This document shows, piece after piece, positions 1-5,756 of a DNA stretch of 5,756 nucleotides. This DNA is from Comamonadaceae bacterium UBA2334 (GTDB lineage: Bacteria; Pseudomonadota; Gammaproteobacteria; Burkholderiales; Burkholderiaceae_C), in NCBI GenBank assembly GCA_002344885.1, contig DDUQ01000095.1, forward strand, positions 1-5,756. The letters are read 5' to 3'. Position 1 is the stretch's first letter, and every line of letters begins with the position of its first letter. Made by a program: the position numbers and the translations under genes. The notes under the pieces are model-generated. The model was not told where the DNA came from. It saw nothing but the letters and a program-made list of their open reading frames with translations, and made no database searches.

Positions 1-331
1 CCGTGCGCTGGGCAGTGCCGACAAATTCAACGAAGTGATCACGCCCCTGGCCGACAAGCTGGGTGCAGCCATCGGTGCCAGCCGCGCTGCGGTCGATGCG
101 GGCTACGCCGCGAACGACCTGCAAGTGGGCCAGACCGGCAAGATCGTGGCACCCCAGCTCTACATTGCAGCCGGTATCAGCGGCGCCATCCAGCACCTGG
201 CAGGCATGAAGGACAGCAAGGTGATCGTGGCCATCAACAAAGACCCCGAAGCGCCGATTTTCAGCGTGGCTGACTACGGCCTGGAGGCTGACCTGTTTGC
301 CGCTGTGCCGGAGTTGGTCAAAGCTCTTTGA
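1..331 (+). CDS. etfA: Electron transfer flavoprotein subunit alpha, C-terminal part (5' end cut by window)
   Basis: This is the FAD-binding C-terminal domain of the ETF alpha subunit. ETF is a soluble heterodimer that takes electrons from acyl-CoA dehydrogenases and passes them to ETF-quinone oxidoreductase. The first complete codon is at base 2; 109 codons are visible, about a third of the usual ~310 residues, and the frame ends in TGA at 329-331. The GTG at 35 is an internal Val, not the start. Family landmarks, numbered from the first visible residue, are GASRAAVDAG (25-34), QVGQTGK (41-47), the ETF-alpha signature beginning LYIAAGISGAIQH (53-65) and running to AIN (77-79), and DPEAPIF (81-87). 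These match mitochondrial and bacterial ETF alpha almost residue for residue and include the FAD contacts. etfB normally lies just upstream, outside the window. The next gene encodes an acyl-CoA dehydrogenase, a natural electron donor. Confidence 0.96.
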   Translation, partial: RALGSADKFNEVITPLADKLGAAIGASRAAVDAGYAANDLQVGQTGKIVAPQLYIAAGISGAIQHLAGMKDSKVIVAINKDPEAPIFSVADYGLEADLFAAVPELVKAL

Positions 332-414
332 GCGCAGCTTGAGCGAAATTCAATGCAAAACAAGCGTCCGGGCTTATTCCACGGCGTTCGTTGCTACTGA
401 TTCATTGAAACACC

Positions 415-430
415 GGGCCGCGCTTGGCCC
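415..430 (+). repeat. Small GC-rich hairpin in the etfA to acyl-CoA dehydrogenase gap
   Basis: GGGCC (415-419) and GGCCC (426-430) form a perfect 5-bp inverted repeat around a 6-nt loop, 7 nt before the ribosome binding site of the next gene. No T-run follows, so it is not a classical intrinsic terminator. It could affect translation start, mark the end of the etfA transcript, or be chance in GC-rich DNA. The rest of 332-451 shows an AT-richer patch at about 343-360, but no convincing -35/-10 pair and no sigma-54 site. Whether the dehydrogenase gene has its own promoter or is read through from etfA is open. Confidence 0.3.
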
Positions 431-451
431 AAACACTGGAGTGCTGTTGAC

Positions 452-2233
452 ATGAGCTACACCGTACCCGTCAAAGACATGCTGTTTGCCATGACCCAAC
501 TGGCGGGTCTGGACAAAGTCACCACCCTGCCCGGCATGGAGGACTTTGGCGCCGACACCGCACAGGCGGTGCTGGAAGAGTCCGCCAAGTTCTGCCAAGA
601 CGTGGTGGCCCCTTTAAATTGGACCGGTGACCAGCGGCCCAGCAGTTGGAAAGACGGTGTGGTCACCACCACACCCGGCTTCAAGGAAGCCTTCAAACAG
701 TTTGCTGAAGCGGGCTGGCAGGGCGTGATCCACCCGGCAGAATTTGGCGGTCAGGGCATGCCCAAGCTGATTGCCACGGCGTGTGCAGAAATGCTGCATG
801 CTTCCAGTCTGTCGTTCGCGCTGTGCCCCATGCTGACCGATGGCGCCATCGAGGCCTTACTGACCGCTGGCTCCGACGAGCTAAAGGCCACCTACCTGGA
901 AAAACTGGTGAGCGGTCAATGGACCGGCACCATGAACCTGACGGAGCCACAGGCCGGCTCTGACCTGGCCGCCGTGCGCAGCCGTGCCGAGCCCCAGGGC
1001 GACGGCACCTACAAAGTGTTTGGCACCAAGATTTTCATCACTTACGGTGAGCACGACATGGCCGAGAACATCGTGCACCTGGTGCTGGCCCGCGTACCCG
1101 GCGCGCCCGAGGGCGTGAAAGGCATCAGCCTGTTCGTGGTGCCCAAATTCCTGGTGAATGCAGATGGCATGCTGGGTGCCCGTAACGACGCGTACTGCGT
1201 CAGCATCGAGCACAAGCTGGGCATCAAGGCCAGCCCCACGGCGGTGCTGCAGTTTGGCGACAACGGCGGTGCAGTCGGTTACCTGGTGGGCGAAGAGAGC
1301 CGGGGCCTGGAGTACATGTTCGTGATGATGAATGCCGCCCGTTTTGCGGTGGGCATGCAGGGCATTGCCGTAGCCGACCGCTCTTACCAGAAGGCCGTGG
1401 GCTACGCCCGCGACCGGGTGCAAAGCCGCGACCTGGCCGGTTCTCCCGTCCCGGTGGCCATCATCCACCACCCCGATGTCAAGCGCATGCTGCTGAACAT
1501 GCGTGCCCACACCGAGGGCGCACGAGCCCTGGCCTATGTGGCGGCCGCCACGTCCGATGCCGCCCACCATTCGCCCGACCCTGCCGTGCGCAAGCAGCAG
1601 CAGGCCATCTACGACTACCTGGTGCCGGTGGTGAAGGGGTTTTCGACCGAAATGTCCATCCATGTGGCCAGTCTGGGCGTGCAGGTGCATGGTGGCATGG
1701 GTTTCATCGAGGAAACCGGCGCGGCCCAGCATTACCGCGATGCCCGCATCCTGACCATCTATGAAGGCACCACCGCCATCCAGGCCAATGACATCGTGGG
1801 CCGCAAAACCGTGCGCGATGGTGGTGCCGTCGCCCTGGCCCTGTGTGCCGAGGTGGCCACCACCGAAGAAGACTTGGCCGCCCACTCCGAGGTGGAGTGC
1901 GCCATCATGCGCCACGCCCTGCGCGGTGCCCGCGAGATGCTGGTGCAGACCATCAACCACATCGTGGCCAACGCCAAAACCAACCCCAAGGCGGTGTACG
2001 CCGGAGCTGTCAACTACCTGCAACTGGCCGGTGTGGTGCTGTGTGGCTGGCAGATGGCCCGCGCCATGATGGTGGCGCTGGACCGCATGGAAGACGACCC
2101 GGACTTCTATGCTGCCAAGCTGGTCACGGCCCGCTTCTATGCCGAATCGGTGCTGCCCACGGCCTATGGCCTGGCCACGTCCGTCGTGGTCGGTGGCGGC
2201 ACCATTGCCCAAGCACCGGTTGACATGTTCTGA
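452..2233 (+). CDS. Acyl-CoA dehydrogenase, large DmdC-like type with extra C-terminal domain
   Basis: A flavoenzyme that oxidises an acyl-CoA to the trans-2,3-enoyl-CoA and passes electrons to ETF. At 593 residues it is much longer than the ~380-residue short-chain type and fits the family containing 3-methylmercaptopropionyl-CoA dehydrogenase (DmdC). Residues ~2-35 (YTVPVKDMLFAM) resemble the short N-terminal extension of that family. The core spans ~40-450: MNLTEPQAGSDL (161-172) is the flavin-binding strand motif, KIFITYGEHD (193-202) is typical of this subfamily, and VQVHGGMGFIEE (410-421) and YRDARI (428-433) lead to IYEGT (436-440), where Glu438 is the expected catalytic base. Residues ~455-593 form the helical C-terminal domain of the subfamily. 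ATG 452 is the only normal start after the in-frame stop at 398-400, and GGAG lies at 438-441, 10 nt upstream. The ligase gene follows after 48 bp, suggesting co-transcription. The substrate is not identifiable; the family is broad and mostly uncharacterised. Confidence 0.93.
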   Translation: MSYTVPVKDMLFAMTQLAGLDKVTTLPGMEDFGADTAQAVLEESAKFCQDVVAPLNWTGDQRPSSWKDGVVTTTPGFKEAFKQFAEAGWQGVIHPAEFGGQGMPKLIATACAEMLHASSLSFALCPMLTDGAIEALLTAGSDELKATYLEKLVSGQWTGTMNLTEPQAGSDLAAVRSRAEPQGDGTYKVFGTKIFITYGEHDMAENIVHLVLARVPGAPEGVKGISLFVVPKFLVNADGMLGARNDAYCVSIEHKLGIKASPTAVLQFGDNGGAVGYLVGEESRGLEYMFVMMNAARFAVGMQGIAVADRSYQKAVGYARDRVQSRDLAGSPVPVAIIHHPDVKRMLLNMRAHTEGARALAYVAAATSDAAHHSPDPAVRKQQQAIYDYLVPVVKGFSTEMSIHVASLGVQVHGGMGFIEETGAAQHYRDARILTIYEGTTAIQANDIVGRKTVRDGGAVALALCAEVATTEEDLAAHSEVECAIMRHALRGAREMLVQTINHIVANAKTNPKAVYAGAVNYLQLAGVVLCGWQMARAMMVALDRMEDDPDFYAAKLVTARFYAESVLPTAYGLATSVVVGGGTIAQAPVDMF

Positions 2234-2267
2234 CGCCGACACCCGACACCACACAACCCCATCAGAC

Positions 2268-2273
2268 AAGGAG
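2268..2273 (+). promoter_or_regulatory. Ribosome binding site of the acyl-CoA ligase gene
   Basis: AAGGAG lies 8 nt before ATG 2282, an ideal spacing. It decides between four early in-frame methionines (residues 1, 5, 6 and 8) in favour of the first. The 48-bp gap after the dehydrogenase stop shows no terminator-like structure, which supports an operon. Confidence 0.75.
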
Positions 2274-2281
2274 CCCACGCT

Positions 2282-3910
2282 ATGAACGGTCAAATGATGC
2301 AGATGCCGCTGCTGACATCGTCACTGCTGGTGCACGCTGAACGTCACCATGCCGACCAGCAGATCGTGTCGCGCCGTGTGGAGGGCGACATCCACCGCTG
2401 CACCTATGCCGATCTGGCTGTGCGCGCCCGCAAGCTGGCCAAGGCCTTGGTCGCCTTGGGCGTGGCCGAAGGCGAGCGCGTGGCCACTTTGGCTTGGAAC
2501 GGCTACCGCCACATGGAGCTGTACTACGCAGTGTCGGGCGCGGGCCGTGTGCTCAACACAATCAACCCGCGTTTGCATGCCGACCAGGTGGTGTTCATTG
2601 CCGATCACGCCGAAAACCAGGTACTGTTTTTCGACCTGACGTTTTTGCCGCTGGTCGAAGCCATTGCCAGCCGCGTCAAGGCCGTGCGGCACTTCGTGGC
2701 CCTGATCGACAAGGATCAGATGCCCGCCAGCACCAGCATCCCCAATCTGCTGTGCTACGAAGACCTGATTGCCGGCCAGAACGACAAGCTGTTCTGGCCC
2801 AAGCTGGACGAACAGGCCGCCGCCACCCTCTGCTACACCAGTGGAACCACCGGCAACCCCAAAGGCGTGCTGTACAGCCATCGCTCCACGCTGCTGCACA
2901 CGTTTGCAGCTGCTTTGCCCGATAGCCTGAACTGCTCGGCCAGCGACGTGATCCTGCCCGTGGTGCCCATGTTCCACGTCAACGCTTGGGGCCTGCCCTA
3001 CGCGGCATGCATGACCGGTGCCAAGCTGGTGTTCCCCGGTGCGGGGCTGGACGGCAAATCGCTGTACGAGTTGTTCGAGAGCGAAGGCGTGACCATGGCC
3101 GCCGGCGTGCCCACCGTGTGGCAAGGGTTGCTGAACCATGTACAGGCCAACAAGCTCACCTTCAGCACCATGCGTCGCACCGTCATCGGCGGTTCGGCTT
3201 GCCCACCGGCCATGGTGCGCACGTTCGAGGAAGACTACAACGTACATGTCATCCACGCCTGGGGCATGACGGAACTGAGTCCGCTGGGCACCGTGTGTGC
3301 GTTCAAGGGCAAGCACATGGCACAAATGCCCGAGGAGCGCCAGGCTGTGCAGGCCAAACAGGGACGGGCTGTGTTCGGGGTGGACATGAAGATCGTGGAC
3401 CCCGAGGGCAATGCACTGCCGCACGACGGCCAACATGCCGGCGACCTGCTGGTGCGCGGCCACTGGGTGGTGTCGCGCTACTTCAAGGAAGAGGGCGAGG
3501 GCCATCTGCAAGACGGCTGGTTCCCCACCGGCGACGTGGCCAAAATCGACGCCGACGGTTACATGCAAATCACTGACCGCAGCAAAGACGTGATCAAGTC
3601 CGGCGGCGAGTGGATCGGTTCCATCGACCTGGAAAACATCGCCATGGCCCACCCCGCTGTGGCCATGGCCGCGTGCATTGCCGCCTTTCACCCCAAGTGG
3701 GACGAGCGCCCGCTGCTGGTTGTGATGAAGAAGCCCGGCAAGGAAGTCACCCGCGAAGAGCTGCTGGCTTTTTACGAAGGCAAGATAGCCAAATGGTGGA
3801 CCCCCGACGACGTGGTGTTTGTGGACACCATTCCACTGGGCGCCACCGGCAAGATGCTGAAGCACCGCTTGCGCGAGCAGTACAAGAACTACAAACTGGC
3901 AGGCACCTGA
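2282..3910 (+). CDS. AMP-forming acyl-CoA ligase (AlkK/DmdB-like fatty-acid--CoA ligase)
   Basis: Activates a carboxylic acid with ATP to an acyl-adenylate and then to the CoA thioester. It belongs to the ANL adenylate-forming superfamily; 542 residues is normal for the medium/long-chain and DmdB-type ligases. Motifs in order: phosphate loop YTSGTTGNPKG (185-195); MFHVNAWG (230-237), typical of AlkK/DmdB-like members; GGSACP (303-308); WGMTE (327-331), the adenine/acyl-binding motif; GWFPTGD (412-418), whose Asp418 should bind the AMP ribose; hinge motif DRSKDVIKSGGEWI (432-445); and GATGKMLK (520-527), whose Lys524 is the expected adenylation lysine of the mobile C-terminal domain. All catalytic motifs are intact. 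No signal peptide or membrane segment is seen, so it should be cytoplasmic. The gene is in the same frame as the dehydrogenase upstream, separated by TGA 2231-2233 and 16 further codons with no other start. The product probably feeds the dehydrogenase. Chain-length preference cannot be read from sequence; medium-chain fatty acids or methylmercaptopropionate are candidates. Confidence 0.93.
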   Translation: MNGQMMQMPLLTSSLLVHAERHHADQQIVSRRVEGDIHRCTYADLAVRARKLAKALVALGVAEGERVATLAWNGYRHMELYYAVSGAGRVLNTINPRLHADQVVFIADHAENQVLFFDLTFLPLVEAIASRVKAVRHFVALIDKDQMPASTSIPNLLCYEDLIAGQNDKLFWPKLDEQAAATLCYTSGTTGNPKGVLYSHRSTLLHTFAAALPDSLNCSASDVILPVVPMFHVNAWGLPYAACMTGAKLVFPGAGLDGKSLYELFESEGVTMAAGVPTVWQGLLNHVQANKLTFSTMRRTVIGGSACPPAMVRTFEEDYNVHVIHAWGMTELSPLGTVCAFKGKHMAQMPEERQAVQAKQGRAVFGVDMKIVDPEGNALPHDGQHAGDLLVRGHWVVSRYFKEEGEGHLQDGWFPTGDVAKIDADGYMQITDRSKDVIKSGGEWIGSIDLENIAMAHPAVAMAACIAAFHPKWDERPLLVVMKKPGKEVTREELLAFYEGKIAKWWTPDDVVFVDTIPLGATGKMLKHRLREQYKNYKLAGT

Positions 3911-3942
3911 CGCGTGTTTGCGGCGGTGCCGAGAAGGGGCAC
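3902..3942. repeat. Competing inverted repeats at the 3' end of the ligase gene
   Basis: GGCACC (3902-3907, overlapping the last ligase codons) is complementary to GGTGCC (3925-3930), a 6-bp stem with a 17-nt loop. Part of the same downstream arm, GTGCC (3926-3930), can instead pair with GGCAC (3938-3942), a 5-bp stem with a 7-nt loop. The two pairings exclude each other. Neither is followed by a T-run. The structure may protect the 3' end or contribute to termination, or be chance. Confidence 0.3.
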
Positions 3943-4004
3943 TGTTGATGCCTGTTGCGGTGCGGCGTTGCTTCCCACCTGTGGATACGTGGGAACCGTG
4001 CCCC
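3936..4004. terminator. Possible bidirectional terminator between convergent genes
   Basis: TTCCCAC (3972-3978) and GTGGGAA (3989-3995) form a perfect 7-bp inverted repeat with a 10-nt loop. It is nested inside a second perfect 7-bp pair, GGGGCAC (3936-3942) with GTGCCCC (3998-4004). The site lies between the ligase stop (3908-3910) and the pbpC stop (4006-4008), where a terminator shared by convergent transcripts would be expected. No T-tract follows on either strand, so the efficiency of intrinsic termination is doubtful; Rho could act instead. Confidence 0.4.
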
Positions 4005-4005
4005 G

Positions 4006-5756
4006 TCACTGTTCAACGGTGAACGCCACCTGCTGATACCGTCCGGCTGCATCGAGCGCAGTCAACGTGTGCTGGCCACGTCCCGTCAACCTCAGTCGCA
4101 GCGGCGCAGCTGCTGGGCCGTCAGGGGCAGCTGTGGTCCCCACCCAACGGCCATCCAGCAGCCAATGCACTTCAGCACGGGTGCCCACGGCATGCACCTG
4201 CAACGTGAGTCCGTTCTGGCCGGGCGGCGTGCGCAGCACGCTGCCCGTGTCCACCCCCGCAATGCGCAGGTTGCGCCGGGGGGCGCTTGCGTGGCAGGCT
4301 GAGGCGGCTTCGGGGTGGATGGGCAGGCGTTCCACCTCACTGCGCCAGGCGGTTTCTATCCAGGGTTGCAGCAGGGTGGGCCAACGGGCATGCAGGCGCG
4401 GTTGCCAGCGAGCGGCCTGTTTGGGCGCACAACGTGGAAACAGGCGTGTCTGCCCGGACTGGCGTGAGCCTTTGGTGGCCAGCGGGGGGGCGTGCACCCA
4501 GAGCGTTTCCAGCAAACCGGTGGTGTGCAAGCGGTCAGGCAGGGTCGGCGGGGCGGTGCTGTCCAGCACCCAGGCTGTGCGGCGCACCAGGCAGTGCTCG
4601 GCCGGGGTGGCGTGGGCGGCCAGGCCCAGCGGCCAGCAGATGTCCTGGGCGTGCACATTGGGTGGTGGTGAACGGGGTGCGCCGGGCGTGGTGTCGAGCG
4701 CGGTCAGCAGGTCTTTCACCAGTGGCGCAGCGGTGTTGGCACCGAAAAAGCCCGGGTTCGGCGTGCCGTCAGGGCGACCTACCCACACGCCCAAGGTGTA
4801 GCGGTCGGTCACGCCGATGGCCCATGCGTCGCGGAACCCGAAGCTGGTGCCCGTTTTCCAGGCCACTCGGGCGTTGCTGTCTTTGAACGGGGCACCGGGG
4901 CGGCCACCGTTTTCCAGTATCTCGCGGACGATGAACGCTGCACCAGGGCTCATCAGTGGGGTGTCCACCACCGGGTCGTCTGGTGTCAGGCGGGGTCGGC
5001 CGGCCGTGCCGTCGCGGGCCAGTGCGGTGTAGGCCCCCACCAGTTCTTCCAGTGTGGTGCTGCCACCGCCCAAAATCAGGCTCAGGTTGGGCGCTGCACT
5101 GGCAGGCATGCGCAACTTCACACCCGCATTGCGCATCTGGGCGGCAAAGCGTGCCGGACCGAGCCTCTCCAGCAGGTCGACCGCCGGCACGTTCAGCGAG
5201 CGCTGCAGCGCCTCGCTGACGCTCACCGGGCCGGTGAACGATGCCTGGAAATTGCCCGGTGCGTAGCCGCCGAAGTTTTGCGGCGCATCGGTCAACAGGC
5301 TTTCGGAGTGGATCAGCCCCTCGTCCAATGCCATCGCGTACAGGAAGGGTTTGAGGGTGGAGCCCGGTGAACGCACACCGCGCACCATGTCCACATGGGC
5401 CGCCCGCCTGGCGTCGGTGAAGTCGGCGCTGCCTGCGTAGCCTCGCACGGCCAGGGTGTGGTTCTCCACCACCAGCGCGGCGACCGAGACGGTGGGGGGC
5501 AGGGTGTTCAGCCTGTCGAGCAGCAGCTGTTCCAGCCGCATCTGCAAGGCGGCATCGAGAGTGCTGTGCACCACCCCCTCGGCTGCGGCGGGTGTGCCCA
5601 GGGCGGCCTGCCGCAACCGTTCGGCGGCCAGCGGGGCCAGCCAGCGGGCCTTGAGCGGCGGGGCAAACACGCGTTCGAGCTTGGCATCGGCCACCGTGGC
5701 GGCGGGGCACACGCCCAGCGTGGCCATGCGGGCCCGCACCTTGTTGCGCGCGGGCG
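4006..5756 (-). CDS. pbpC: Penicillin-binding protein 1C, transpeptidase and C-terminal domains (5' end beyond window)
   Basis: C-terminal part of a class A penicillin-binding protein, a membrane-anchored periplasmic enzyme of peptidoglycan synthesis. The frame is open to the right edge. GTG at 5739-5737 is internal, because five more in-frame codons (PARNK) precede it and fit the RN-V-x-RM segment that follows the GT51 glycosyltransferase domain. The anchor and GT51 domain must lie outside. Counting from 5739, the transpeptidase domain spans ~55-345 with all three active-site motifs: STLK (127-130, nucleophile Ser127), SLN (181-183) and KTGTS (295-299). A linker with ICWPLG (367-372), as in other PbpC proteins, leads to a BiPBP_C-like domain at ~488-577, which separates PbpC from PBP1a/1b. 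TGA is at 4008-4006. It faces the acyl-CoA genes and is functionally unrelated to them. In many proteobacteria pbpC lies beside an alpha-2-macroglobulin gene, which is not visible here. Confidence 0.94.
   Translation of the reverse strand, partial: PARNKVRARMATLGVCPAATVADAKLERVFAPPLKARWLAPLAAERLRQAALGTPAAAEGVVHSTLDAALQMRLEQLLLDRLNTLPPTVSVAALVVENHTLAVRGYAGSADFTDARRAAHVDMVRGVRSPGSTLKPFLYAMALDEGLIHSESLLTDAPQNFGGYAPGNFQASFTGPVSVSEALQRSLNVPAVDLLERLGPARFAAQMRNAGVKLRMPASAAPNLSLILGGGSTTLEELVGAYTALARDGTAGRPRLTPDDPVVDTPLMSPGAAFIVREILENGGRPGAPFKDSNARVAWKTGTSFGFRDAWAIGVTDRYTLGVWVGRPDGTPNPGFFGANTAAPLVKDLLTALDTTPGAPRSPPPNVHAQDICWPLGLAAHATPAEHCLVRRTAWVLDSTAPPTLPDRLHTTGLLETLWVHAPPLATKGSRQSGQTRLFPRCAPKQAARWQPRLHARWPTLLQPWIETAWRSEVERLPIHPEAASACHASAPRRNLRIAGVDTGSVLRTPPGQNGLTLQVHAVGTRAEVHWLLDGRWVGTTAAPDGPAAAPLRLRLTGRGQHTLTALDAAGRYQQVAFTVEQ

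Noticed and set aside
35..331. GTG at 35 as the start of a small 98-residue protein
   Set aside because: The frame is open to the window edge and the upstream residues continue the ETF alpha domain; this is a truncated etfA, not a separate gene.
332..451. Possible sigma-70 promoters such as TTGAGC (339-344) or TTCAAT (349-354) with TTATTC (374-379)
   Set aside because: The first has no -10-like hexamer at 16-18 bp; the second has a 19-bp spacer and only three consensus matches in its -35. Neither is good enough to annotate.
881..2293. A 470-codon open frame antisense to the acyl-CoA dehydrogenase gene
   Set aside because: Its codons are the exact reverse complements of the sense codons, so it stays open only because the sense gene avoids TTA, CTA and TCA; it ends where the sense gene has CTA (881-883). 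The His/Gly/Val-rich translation resembles no known protein.
2321..4009. A 562-codon open frame antisense to the ligase gene
   Set aside because: It is also in register with the sense codons and ends where the sense gene uses TCA (2321-2323). It is a product of codon bias, with low-complexity His/Gly/Gln/Val-rich content, while the sense frame has every ligase motif.
4067..4801. A 244-codon plus-strand frame opposite pbpC
   Set aside because: Its composition (Arg, Ser, Gly, Ala, Cys and Trp) is typical of antisense GC-rich DNA, no family is recognised, and the minus-strand gene accounts for the sequence.
4769..5710. A 313-codon minus-strand frame overlapping pbpC
   Set aside because: It is a frame-shifted shadow of pbpC, Arg/Gly/Pro-rich as expected for GC-rich DNA, with no recognisable motif; the pbpC frame carries the full transpeptidase motif set.

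Overview
The window looks like a chromosomal stretch from a GC-rich betaproteobacterium, probably Burkholderiales and most like Comamonadaceae (Rhodoferax, Polaromonas, Acidovorax and relatives). This rests on protein resemblance, the order etfA followed by an acyl-CoA dehydrogenase, and strong avoidance of TTA, CTA and TCA codons. It is an inference from recall, not a database match.

Layout. Bases 1-331 (+) hold the C-terminal third of etfA, the electron-transfer flavoprotein alpha subunit. A 120-bp gap follows, with a small GC-rich hairpin just before the next ribosome binding site. Bases 452-2233 (+) encode a complete 593-residue acyl-CoA dehydrogenase of the large DmdC-like type, with short N-terminal and extra C-terminal domains. 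After 48 bp, bases 2282-3910 (+) encode a complete 542-residue AMP-forming acyl-CoA ligase of the AlkK/DmdB-like type. Bases 3911-4005 separate convergent genes and hold nested inverted repeats that may terminate transcription from one or both sides. Bases 4006-5756 (-) hold the C-terminal part of pbpC (penicillin-binding protein 1C): the transpeptidase domain and the C-terminal BiPBP_C domain. Its membrane anchor and glycosyltransferase domain lie beyond the right edge.

How the genes work together. The three plus-strand genes fit one catabolic route. The ligase activates a carboxylic acid to its CoA thioester, the dehydrogenase makes the 2,3-double bond, and ETF carries the electrons towards ETF-quinone oxidoreductase and the respiratory chain. 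The substrate cannot be read from the sequence; medium- or long-chain fatty acids and methylmercaptopropionate-like acids are all possible. pbpC is an unrelated cell-wall gene facing the other way.

I see no mobile element, CRISPR array, tRNA, rRNA or clear foreign insert. No strong sign of an undescribed system was found. The best leads are the substrate of the ligase/dehydrogenase pair and the alternative pairings in the convergent intergenic region.
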